Part shown: positions 1-7,367 of the stretch, one piece after another
Position numbering within the stretch: position 1 is the first letter of the stretch
How the letters are laid out: every line of letters begins with the position of its first letter
NCBI GenBank assembly: GCA_013824165.1
Contig: PNNH01000013.1
Location: 1-42,354 of the forward strand
DNA: 42,354 nt
From: Methylibium sp.
GTDB lineage: Bacteria > Pseudomonadota > Gammaproteobacteria > Burkholderiales > Burkholderiaceae_C
Reading direction: 5' to 3'
Made by a program: the position numbers and the translations under genes
The notes under the pieces: generated by a model
Told to the model about the DNA's origin: nothing
What the model saw: only the letters and a program-made list of their open reading frames with translations
Databases searched by the model: none

Positions 1-51
1 ACTCAGCACAGCGGCCACAGCGCCGACGATCAGGTTCAGTTTCACTTGCAT
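1..51 (-). CDS. N-terminus of an exported protein, cut by the window edge
   Basis: A minus-strand ATG at 51 follows a GGAGG ribosome binding site 7 bases upstream. The 17 visible residues (MQVKLNLIVGAVAAVLS) look like the start of a signal peptide: one lysine and then a hydrophobic run. The rest lies off the left edge, so the product cannot be named; porins and other small secreted proteins of Burkholderiales begin this way. Its promoter should lie in the gene-free 52–227, where I saw no clear -10/-35 pair. Confidence 0.55.
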   Translation of the reverse strand, partial: MQVKLNLIVGAVAAVLS

Positions 52-227
52 GTATGACCTCCAGATAGGGAGAAGGAAAGCGTTTGCTGTTGATTCATCA
101 ACCGCGAAGACCATACCCCAAAACCCCCCGCTACTCCATGGGGAAAGCATGGAACTTGAGCGTTCAAAGCCCGCGACGCAGGATGCGCATGCCCAGCATT
201 CGGCCACTCATGTGAACGCAGCGCTGA

Positions 228-686
228 TCAGCGTTGCGATTCCACTGGTGCCGCGCGCTCGGCCGTCAAGCGCACCAGATCGTCAGAGAGTTGCCTGCGC
301 ATGAGCGGCAGCAACAGATCCACCATATTCGGGATGGCCTCGATCAAGGCATTTGAAAGCGCCCGCCGCAGAACCGGATCCAGCTCCGAATCAAGCAACT
401 CGTGCGGCAACTCGGCCTCGGCTTGCTTGCTCCGAAGGTGGGGCTCGGCGGGAACGTCCTGGGCCTCAAGACCCGCTGACTCCAAAGCTTCTTGTGACGC
501 ATCGACACCCAGAACAGCGAGTTCGCTGAGATCGATGAGGTCGATGTGGGACTCGGCCGAGAGGGGCAACTCCGGCAAAGGAGCCTGAGCCGCCTCTCGG
601 ACCTCAGGCAGGTCGGCTGCTTGCCAATACTGCTCGTCCAGCACCTCGGTCAACGTCGGAACAACGCGATCACCGGGCCGGTTCAT
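228..686 (-). CDS. conserved hypothetical protein downstream of holC (DUF2486-like?)
   Basis: A 152-residue acidic soluble protein with no signal peptide or membrane segment. It begins MNRPGDRVVPTLTEV, has a proline/alanine/glutamate-rich middle, and ends in an amphipathic helical part (LRRALSNALIEAIPNMVDLL). Its start overlaps the holC stop by 4 bases (ATGA), so the two are translationally coupled. Burkholderiales often carry a short protein with a 'VPTLTEV'-type start next to holC (DUF2486). I assign it from position and that motif only. Function unknown. Confidence 0.7.
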   Translation of the reverse strand: MNRPGDRVVPTLTEVLDEQYWQAADLPEVREAAQAPLPELPLSAESHIDLIDLSELAVLGVDASQEALESAGLEAQDVPAEPHLRSKQAEAELPHELLDSELDPVLRRALSNALIEAIPNMVDLLLPLMRRQLSDDLVRLTAERAAPVESQR

Positions 687-1111
687 CCCGCCACCTCATG
701 ATGAACGACCGGATGGCCCAACGCCTTGTACTGCCGGAAGCGCTCCCGACCGGCCTGCATTTGCTGAGTGTCCTGCGACACTACTTCGAGCACCCGCGTG
801 AAACGCTCGAACCCCGGCACCAGTTCCGCACCGAGGTTCAGCAGCACGCCATCGCTCGGCGCATGCGCCAGCGAGTCAGTCAACACGAGCGGGGTGCGCG
901 CGACGGCCGCCGCATCGGCAGCACCGCGCAGACGCACATGCGGAACAAACTCAGTCGCCTCAAATGTCCACAGCGCAGCGTCGAGCCGATCCAGTGCAGC
1001 CGCAGGGCCAACCACGGTGACACGTGCACCGGACTGCTGCGCCTTGCGCAGAAGCCGGCACACGTAGCTCAGTCGCTCAGCAACCCCGGTATAGAAACTC
1101 ACCTCAGTCAT
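683..1111 (-). CDS. holC: DNA polymerase III chi subunit
   Basis: A 142-residue protein of the HolC family. Chi joins the clamp-loader complex through psi and binds the C-terminal tail of single-strand binding protein, linking the replisome to SSB-coated template. The family N-terminus is seen (TEVSFYTGVAERLSYVCRLL), followed by the Rossmann-like strand and loop around VTVVGPAAALDRLDAALW and the conserved late segment VLLNLGAELVPGFERF. It lies 46 bases downstream of pepA on the same strand, the usual pepA–holC order in Beta- and Gammaproteobacteria, so it is probably cotranscribed with pepA. Confidence 0.93.
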   Translation of the reverse strand: MTEVSFYTGVAERLSYVCRLLRKAQQSGARVTVVGPAAALDRLDAALWTFEATEFVPHVRLRGAADAAAVARTPLVLTDSLAHAPSDGVLLNLGAELVPGFERFTRVLEVVSQDTQQMQAGRERFRQYKALGHPVVHHEVAG

Positions 1112-1157
1112 AGTGCAGCCTCAGGGGGGCAGAGCAAGCACCTGCAGTCACCCAGGG

Positions 1158-2618
1158 TCAACGCACCTGGGAGAGCACGAAGTGCGTCAACAGGCCGACC
1201 GGCCGGCCGGTTCCGCCCTTGGCGGCGCCGCCCTTCCAGGCCGTGCCGGCGATATCGAGGTGCCCCCAACGGTACTTGCCTGCAAAGCGCTGCAGGAACT
1301 TGGCTGCGGTGATCGAGCCCCCTGCGCGCGAGCCCACATTGGCCACATCCGCGAAGTTGCTCTTCAGACCCTCGTCGTACTCCTCATCCAGCGGCATGCG
1401 CCAGCAAGGATCCAAGGCAGCCTCACCCGCACTGCTGAGCGCCGCGGCAAGCGCGTCATCGCTGGCATACATGCCGCTGCGAACGCCGCCCAGGGCGATC
1501 ACGCATGCGCCGGTCAAGGTGGCCACGTCGACCACCACGGCTGGCTTGAAGCGCTCGGCGTAGGTCAGCGCATCACACAGAATCAGGCGCCCTTCGGCAT
1601 CGGTGTTCAAGACCTCGATGGTCTGGCCTGACATCGAGGTGATGACATCGCCCGGCTTCAAAGCGCGGCCACTGGGCATGTTCTCGCAGGCAGCGATGAT
1701 GCAGACCAGATTGACCTTGGGCTTGAGTTCAACAACGGCGCGCAGCGTGCCCAGCACGCTGGCTGCGCCCCCCATGTCGAACTTCATCTCGTCCATTTCG
1801 GCGCCCGGCTTCAGCGAGATGCCGCCGGAGTCGAAGGTGATGCCCTTGCCGACCAGGACCACGGGAGCCTGTGTCTTGGCCGCACCGTCGTAGCGCGCCA
1901 CGATGAAGCGCAGCGGTTCATCCGAGCCTTCGGCCACTGCCAGGAAGGAGCCCATGCCCAGCTTCTCCACGGCCTTCTTGTCGAGCACTTCGACCTTGAG
2001 CCCGTGGCTGCGGCCGAGTTGCTTGACTTGGTCGGCCAGGTAGGTCGGCGTCGCATAGTTGCCGGGCCGGTTGGCTGCCTCGCGTGCCAACTCGATACCG
2101 GCTGCGATGGCCTGGCCACGCACCAAGCCCGCCTTGACGGCCTTGCCCTCGTCCTTGCCGGCCAGCAAGGTCAGCTTGCTGAGCACCGGCGCAGGCGCAG
2201 CGCTGGGCTTGGTATGGCGATAGAGATAGACCGCCTCCGCCGCCGCCAGCACCGTCTGCTCAGCCATCGACTCATCCAGAGCCGCAAACCCGGCATAAGC
2301 CAGGGCTGCATGCACCGCGCCGCGGGTCTTGAGTTGCACCAGCGCTGCCTGCGCCGCATTGCGGCCCGCCTTCAAGGTCGCAGCTCCCGCCGCGGCCAAC
2401 ACCAGACGCGGCGCCTTGACGCCGGCAACACGCTGCAAAACCAGGGTCTTGCCTGCCTTGAGCTCGAAATCGCCAAGCTTGATCGCGTCCTTGACGGCAG
2501 CCGCCAACACCGGATCGAGACCTGCTGGCACGCTATCGCCGGCCAACACCAGCACCAGCGCGTCGGCGCTCACGCCGGCCAATGCATCCAGGGACGCAGA
2601 CTGAGTACGGAAGTCCAT
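1158..2618 (-). CDS. pepA: leucyl aminopeptidase (cytosol aminopeptidase, M17)
   Basis: A 486-residue M17 metallopeptidase that removes N-terminal amino acids from peptides in the cytoplasm; in enterics PepA also binds DNA in Xer recombination and pyrimidine control. The N-terminal domain is variable. The catalytic domain shows the metal-binding lysine/aspartate stretch (VGKGITFDSGGISLKPG) and the family signature NTDAEGR at residues 338–344, followed by the conserved helix LILCDALTYAERF. Length is normal for the family (about 480–500). It diverges from lptF across only 27 bases, so the two promoters must overlap each other or the coding ends. Confidence 0.97.
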   Translation of the reverse strand: MDFRTQSASLDALAGVSADALVLVLAGDSVPAGLDPVLAAAVKDAIKLGDFELKAGKTLVLQRVAGVKAPRLVLAAAGAATLKAGRNAAQAALVQLKTRGAVHAALAYAGFAALDESMAEQTVLAAAEAVYLYRHTKPSAAPAPVLSKLTLLAGKDEGKAVKAGLVRGQAIAAGIELAREAANRPGNYATPTYLADQVKQLGRSHGLKVEVLDKKAVEKLGMGSFLAVAEGSDEPLRFIVARYDGAAKTQAPVVLVGKGITFDSGGISLKPGAEMDEMKFDMGGAASVLGTLRAVVELKPKVNLVCIIAACENMPSGRALKPGDVITSMSGQTIEVLNTDAEGRLILCDALTYAERFKPAVVVDVATLTGACVIALGGVRSGMYASDDALAAALSSAGEAALDPCWRMPLDEEYDEGLKSNFADVANVGSRAGGSITAAKFLQRFAGKYRWGHLDIAGTAWKGGAAKGGTGRPVGLLTHFVLSQVR

Positions 2619-2645
2619 AATGTGAGAAATAGATAAAGTGGCCGG

Positions 2646-3755
2646 ATGTTATTCGATTCCTCTGTTCGAGCTGAGCTGGCGCGCAGCTTCGGCGTGACCC
2701 TTGTGGTCATCCTCACCATCGTGGTGACGATGATGTTGATCCGCACGCTCGGCCAGGCCGCTGGCGGAAACATTGCACCGCAGGATGTCGTGCTGCTGAT
2801 GGGTTACCTGACCCTAGCGCAATTGCCGACCATGCTCAGCCTGTCGCTGTTCGTGGCGGTGGTCGCCAGCCTCAGCCGCATGTACCGCGAATCTGAAATG
2901 CAGATCTGGTTCGCCAGCGGCATCGGCCTGTCCCGCTTCGTCAAGCCCGTGCTGCGTTTTGCTTGGCCTGTGCTGACTGTCATCGTGGTTCTAGTGCTGC
3001 TGGTGCAGCCTTGGGGCAATCGCAGCAGTGCGCAGCTCAAGGAGCGCTACGAGAAGCGCTCAGACCTGTCGCGCGTTGCGCCGGGCCAGTTTCAGAGTTC
3101 GAGAGACGGCAGCCGGGTGTTCTTCATCGATCGCGACAGCGAGGACAGCCGTACCGGACGCAATGTGTTCATCCTCAGCCAGAACGGCAAGAGCGAGTCC
3201 GTCACCAGCGCCCACCAAGGACAGATCGAATGGATTGACGGCGAGCGCTACCTGGTTCTTGAGAATGGCCAGCGCAACGAATCCAGCGCCAGCAACGGCA
3301 GCAAGACGATGGCGCGGTTTGCGCGCTATCAGCTGCAGGTGGACGAGCAATCGGTGCGCTCGGTCGACGCCTTGCCGCCGCGCGCCATGAACACGCTGGA
3401 TCTGATCGCCAGCAAACAGCCACAACATCAGGGCCAGCTGGCCTGGCGCTTTGGGCTCGCAGTGGCCGCGGTCAACATGGTGCTGCTGGGCATCGGCATG
3501 TCGGCCACCAATCCACGCCGCGCCAACAACTGGAACCTGCTGTTCGCGCTGCTCGGCTTTGTCGTCTACTTCAACCTCATCAATCTCACCCAGGCCTGGG
3601 TCAGCAACGGGCGCACCAGCCTGCTTCAAGCCATGCTGTCGGTGCACGGGGGGGCATTCGTGATCGCACTCGGCCTGATGTGGCTCCGCGACCAGGGCAA
3701 CCGTCTGAGCCTGTCCAGCTGGCGCCCGCGAGCGCGCAAGGGGCAGCCGGCATGA
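2646..3755 (+). CDS. lptF: LPS export ABC transporter permease LptF
   Basis: A 369-residue inner-membrane permease of the LptB2FG transporter, which extracts lipopolysaccharide from the inner membrane and pushes it onto the LptC–LptA–LptD bridge. Three N-terminal membrane segments lie within about residues 15–125, then a periplasmic beta-jellyroll region (about 130–265), then three C-terminal segments (about 270–350). The short start (MLFDSSVRAELARSFG) matches the family. Its stop overlaps the lptG start (ATGA), as expected for two half-permeases made in equal amounts. Confidence 0.95.
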   Translation: MLFDSSVRAELARSFGVTLVVILTIVVTMMLIRTLGQAAGGNIAPQDVVLLMGYLTLAQLPTMLSLSLFVAVVASLSRMYRESEMQIWFASGIGLSRFVKPVLRFAWPVLTVIVVLVLLVQPWGNRSSAQLKERYEKRSDLSRVAPGQFQSSRDGSRVFFIDRDSEDSRTGRNVFILSQNGKSESVTSAHQGQIEWIDGERYLVLENGQRNESSASNGSKTMARFARYQLQVDEQSVRSVDALPPRAMNTLDLIASKQPQHQGQLAWRFGLAVAAVNMVLLGIGMSATNPRRANNWNLLFALLGFVVYFNLINLTQAWVSNGRTSLLQAMLSVHGGAFVIALGLMWLRDQGNRLSLSSWRPRARKGQPA

Positions 3756-4843
3756 AGACCGTGCGTCGCTTGCTGTATCGCGATCTGATCGGCGCGGTCA
3801 GCTTCGTTTCTCTGGCCTTTCTCTCGCTGTTCTATTTCATCGATTTTGTCGACGAGCTCGACAGCCTGGGCCGACGCGATGTCGGCGCCGCAGCGGCAGC
3901 TTGGCTGGCGCTGCTGGAGCTGCCGGGCCATTTCTATGAGCTGTTCCCGATCGCGGTCCTGATCGGCAGCATCTTCTCGCTGGCGCGCATGGCGCAATCC
4001 AGCGAGTTCACGATCCTGCGCACCGGCGGACTGGGCCCGGGCCGCGCGTTGGCGCTGCTGAGCACGCTGGCCCTCGGCTTTGCGGCACTCACCTTCGTCG
4101 TCGGCGACTATGTGGCGCCCTACTTTGAGCGCAGCGCCGAGTCGCAGCGGGCCGCCTACACCGGTGGCTTGGCCGCTGGTCGCGGCGCCTGGCTCAAGGA
4201 CAAGCAGCTGACCTCGGCCGGCGAGCGCAGCTTCTCCGTCCACATCGCGCGAGTCAAGGCCAGCGGCGAGTTGGAAGGCGTGCGCATTTTCGAATTCGAT
4301 CAGCTGGGGGCCTTGCGCTCACGCACACAGGCCGCTGGAGCCAGCGTCGACGCCGATGGCCTGTGGAAGCTGCGCGACGTGCAGCGCACGGAGTGGCGCG
4401 CCGAACGTGTCAGCGAGCAGCGCCTGCCCAGCGTGGACTGGAGCAGCGGACTGAGCGCCGGCGTCATCAGCGCCGCGCTGCGCCCGGCCAAGACCATGTC
4501 GACCGTCGAGCTGTACCGCTACACCGCGCATCTCTCAGCCCATGAGCAGTCCGCCCAGCAGCATGACATCCAGTTCTGGCGCAAGGCGCTCTATCCCTTT
4601 GCCTGCTTCGTGATGGTCGCGCTGGCCCTGCCCTTCGCCTATCTGCACGGACGTTCCGGCGGCATCAGCCTGAAAGTCTTTGGCGGCATCATGCTCGGCA
4701 TCAGCTTCGTGCTGATGAACAACCTGGCCGGCCATCTTGGCCTGCTCAAGGGCTGGACACCCTGGGCCGTCGCTGCCACGCCCAGCCTGATCTACCTCGC
4801 CTTGTCACTGGCCGCCTTCGGCTGGCTGGTGCGTTATCGCTGA
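3752..4843 (+). CDS. lptG: LPS export ABC transporter permease LptG
   Basis: A 363-residue partner of LptF with the same 3+3 membrane-segment layout and a central periplasmic domain. I start it at MKTVRRLLYRDLIGAV (3752), which overlaps the lptF stop; a longer frame from 3680 only adds residues read inside lptF. Family features are the coupling-helix region around LPGHFYELFPIAVLIGS and the C-terminal segment GGIMLGISFVLMNNLAGHLGLL (shortened here in comparison to neighbours only by the usual loop). The ATPase LptB is encoded elsewhere. Confidence 0.94.
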   Translation: MKTVRRLLYRDLIGAVSFVSLAFLSLFYFIDFVDELDSLGRRDVGAAAAAWLALLELPGHFYELFPIAVLIGSIFSLARMAQSSEFTILRTGGLGPGRALALLSTLALGFAALTFVVGDYVAPYFERSAESQRAAYTGGLAAGRGAWLKDKQLTSAGERSFSVHIARVKASGELEGVRIFEFDQLGALRSRTQAAGASVDADGLWKLRDVQRTEWRAERVSEQRLPSVDWSSGLSAGVISAALRPAKTMSTVELYRYTAHLSAHEQSAQQHDIQFWRKALYPFACFVMVALALPFAYLHGRSGGISLKVFGGIMLGISFVLMNNLAGHLGLLKGWTPWAVAATPSLIYLALSLAAFGWLVRYR

Positions 4844-4860
4844 AACAGGAACGAAACCCG

Positions 4861-5250
4861 ATGGACGGCATGCTTCTCTTCGCCCATGGCGCCCGCGATC
4901 CCGCGTGGGCCAGCCCCTTCAAGGAGCTTGCCGCCCGCCTGTCGCGCACGCGGCCGGACATGCCGCTGACACTGGCCTTCCTGGAGCTGATGGAACCTGG
5001 CATCGAGGCTGCAGCGGACAGCCTGGCCGCTCAGGGCTGCAGCCGCATCCACATCGTGCCGCTCTTCCTGGGTGCCAGCGGCCATGTGCGACGCGACATT
5101 CCACCCTTGATCGAGCGCCTGCGCGAGCGGCATGGCAGCCGTATCGAATGGCTGTTGCACCCGGCCATCGGCGAGCAGGACGGCGTGATCAACGCCATGG
5201 CTGCCGCCAGCCTGGCCATGGCAGATGCAGTCGGAGCCGTGCAGCCATGA
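4861..5250 (+). CDS. cbiX: sirohydrochlorin chelatase, short CbiX(S) type
   Basis: A 129-residue single-domain chelatase of the CbiX/SirB family, which inserts a divalent metal (Co2+ or Fe2+) into sirohydrochlorin for cobalamin or siroheme. The metal-binding histidine is in the N-terminal LLFAHGARDP motif, and a second conserved stretch is IHIVPLFLGASGHVRRDIP. The length fits the small homodimeric form, half the size of CbiK or SirB. Its last codon overlaps the start of the CysB-type regulator. Sulfite reductase needs siroheme, so a link to sulfur assimilation is likely and iron is the more probable metal. That choice is inference. Confidence 0.85.
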   Translation: MDGMLLFAHGARDPAWASPFKELAARLSRTRPDMPLTLAFLELMEPGIEAAADSLAAQGCSRIHIVPLFLGASGHVRRDIPPLIERLRERHGSRIEWLLHPAIGEQDGVINAMAAASLAMADAVGAVQP

Positions 5251-6191
5251 ATCTGCACCAGTTCCGCTTCGTGCAGGAGGCTGCGCGCCGCAATCTGAAC
5301 CTGACGGAAACCGCCAAGGCGCTGCATACCTCGCAGCCCGGTGTGTCCAAGGCCATCCTCGAGTTCGAAGAAGAGCTGGGCGTCGACATCTTCTCGCGCC
5401 ACGGCAAGCGCTTGCGTCACATCACGGAACCCGGACAGCAGGTGCTGAAGGCGATCGAGATCATCATGCGCGAGGTCGGCAACCTGAAGCGCATCGGCGC
5501 CGAGTATTCGCGCCAGGACAGCGGCACCCTGTCCATCGCCACCACCCACACCCAGGCGCGCTATGTGCTGCCCACGCCTGTCGCCAAGCTGCGTCGGCAG
5601 TTTCCGCAAGTCAACGTGAGCCTGCATCAAGGCAACCCGGAGCAGGTCGCGAGCATGCTTCTGGACGAGAGCGCCGATGTGGGCCTGGCTACCGAATCGC
5701 TGGCCGAACATGAAGCATTGATCAGCCTGCCCTGCTATGAATGGCAGCACGTCATGGTGGTCCCGGCCGAGCATCCATTGGCCCAGGTTGAGCGAGTCAG
5801 CCTGGAGCAACTGGCTGCCTGCCCGCTGATTTCCTACCATCCCAGCTTCACTGGCCGCACTCGCATCGACCGCGCCTTCGCGGCTCGCCGCCTGACACCC
5901 GAGGTGGTGCTCGAGGCGATCGATTCGGACGTCATCAAGACCTATGTGAAGCTGGGCATGGGCGTAGGCATCGTGGCCGAGATGGCCATGCAGGAAGACC
6001 TGCCTGGCGCCGGCTTGGTCTGGCGCCCGCTGGGCCATCTGTTCGGTCAGAACGTCGCCCGCATCGCCTTCAAGCGCGGCACCTACCTGCGCAACTATGT
6101 ATACACCTTCGCCGAGCTCCTTTCGAGCCGTCTGAACCGGCCACTGCTGGAGCGTGCGCTCAGCGGCGAAGCCAGCGACTACGAACTCTGA
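5247..6191 (+). CDS. cysB: CysB-family LysR-type regulator of sulfur assimilation
   Basis: A 314-residue LysR-type activator. The N-terminal winged helix-turn-helix (MNLHQFRFVQEAARRN... then TAKALHTSQPGVSKAILEFE) is the CysB/Cbl form. The C-terminal inducer-binding domain carries TTHTQARYVLP, which in CysB lines the sulfate/N-acetylserine site. I start at 5247, where ATGA overlaps the cbiX stop; longer frames run through cbiX out of frame. It could be a Cbl or SsuR paralogue instead of CysB proper. Coupling to a siroheme chelatase supports control of sulfate reduction. Confidence 0.88.
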   Translation: MNLHQFRFVQEAARRNLNLTETAKALHTSQPGVSKAILEFEEELGVDIFSRHGKRLRHITEPGQQVLKAIEIIMREVGNLKRIGAEYSRQDSGTLSIATTHTQARYVLPTPVAKLRRQFPQVNVSLHQGNPEQVASMLLDESADVGLATESLAEHEALISLPCYEWQHVMVVPAEHPLAQVERVSLEQLAACPLISYHPSFTGRTRIDRAFAARRLTPEVVLEAIDSDVIKTYVKLGMGVGIVAEMAMQEDLPGAGLVWRPLGHLFGQNVARIAFKRGTYLRNYVYTFAELLSSRLNRPLLERALSGEASDYEL

Positions 6192-6200
6192 TCCCCCGCC

Positions 6201-7367
6201 ATGCACGCGACTCCCACGCTACAGAGCCGGCTGCCCCATGTCGGCACCACCATCTTCAGCACCATGTCGGCGCTGGCCCAGCAGCATGGCGCGGTCAACC
6301 TCGGCCAGGGCTTTCCGGACTTCGATGCCGATCCGCACCTGATCGAAGCCGTCCATCAAGCCATGCGCAGCGGCCACAACCAGTATCCGCCGATGCCAGG
6401 CGTGCCGGCGCTGCGTGACGCGGTTGCAGCCAAGCTGGCCGCACTGTACGGCGCACGCTATGACGCTGGCAGCGAGATCACCATCACGGCCGGCGCCACC
6501 CAGGCCATCTTCACCGCGCTGCTGTCCATCGTGCACCCGGGCGACGAAGTCATCGTGCTGGAGCCCTGCTACGACAGCTACGCGCCGAACATCGAGCTCT
6601 GCGGCGGCACCGTCGTGCGCGTGCCATTGACGCCCGGCAGCTACCGGCCCGACTTCGCACGCATCGCTGCGGCACTCACGCCCCGCACTCGGGCCATCAT
6701 CGTCAACACGCCACACAACCCCAGCGCTACCGTGTGGACCGAGGCCGAGATGCACAGGCTGTCCGCGCTGCTGGAAGGCACCGGCATCCTGCTGATCAGC
6801 GACGAGGTCTACGAGCACATGGTGTTCGATGGTCAGCTGCATCAGAGCGTGGCGCGTTTCCCGCAGCTGGCAGCGCGCAGCTTCATCATCTCCAGCTTCG
6901 GCAAGACCTATCACGTCACCGGCTGGAAGGTCGGCTATGTCGCCGCGCCGGCGGCGCTGACGGCCGAGTTCCGCAAGGTGCATCAGTTCAATGTTTTTAC
7001 CGTCAACACGCCGATGCAGCATGGGCTGGCGGCCTATATGGCTGACCCTGCGCCCTATGTTGAGCTGCCTGCGTTCTATCAACGCAAGCGCGACCTGTTC
7101 CGTGCCGGGCTGGCGAGTTCGCGCTTGAAGCTGCTGCCCTCAGAGGGCAGCTATTTCCAGTGCGTCGATTACTCAGGGTTGAGCGCCGAACTCGCGGCAC
7201 TGGACGATGCCGAGTTCTGTCGGTGGCTGACCCGTGAGGTCGGGGTCGCCGCCATCCCCTTGTCGGCCTTCTACGCCGCAGGCAGTCCAGCCCGCGTGAT
7301 CCGCTTCTGCTTCGCCAAGCAGGACCACACGCTGACAGCCGCGCTGGCCAAGCTCGCCAAGCTCTAG
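6201..7367 (+). CDS. class I/II PLP aminotransferase, YbdL/methionine aminotransferase type
   Basis: A 388-residue fold-type I aminotransferase. The N-terminus (LPHVGTTIFSTMSALAQ, then VNLGQGFPDF) is typical of the YbdL/kynurenine-aminotransferase branch, which transaminates methionine and aromatic amino acids. NTPHNP is the conserved asparagine region. The PLP lysine is K235 in SSFGKTYHVTGWKVG, and the carboxylate-binding arginine is in PARVIRFCFAK near the end. It starts 9 bases after the cysB-like gene, so it may be cotranscribed and serve methionine salvage. Its stop codon overlaps that of the convergent FimV-like gene. Confidence 0.88.
   Translation: MHATPTLQSRLPHVGTTIFSTMSALAQQHGAVNLGQGFPDFDADPHLIEAVHQAMRSGHNQYPPMPGVPALRDAVAAKLAALYGARYDAGSEITITAGATQAIFTALLSIVHPGDEVIVLEPCYDSYAPNIELCGGTVVRVPLTPGSYRPDFARIAAALTPRTRAIIVNTPHNPSATVWTEAEMHRLSALLEGTGILLISDEVYEHMVFDGQLHQSVARFPQLAARSFIISSFGKTYHVTGWKVGYVAAPAALTAEFRKVHQFNVFTVNTPMQHGLAAYMADPAPYVELPAFYQRKRDLFRAGLASSRLKLLPSEGSYFQCVDYSGLSAELAALDDAEFCRWLTREVGVAAIPLSAFYAAGSPARVIRFCFAKQDHTLTAALAKLAKL

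Noticed and set aside
5031-6206. 391-aa minus-strand frame over the CysB-like gene
   Set aside because: Antisense to a well recognised LysR-type regulator; His/Gln/Arg-rich composition.
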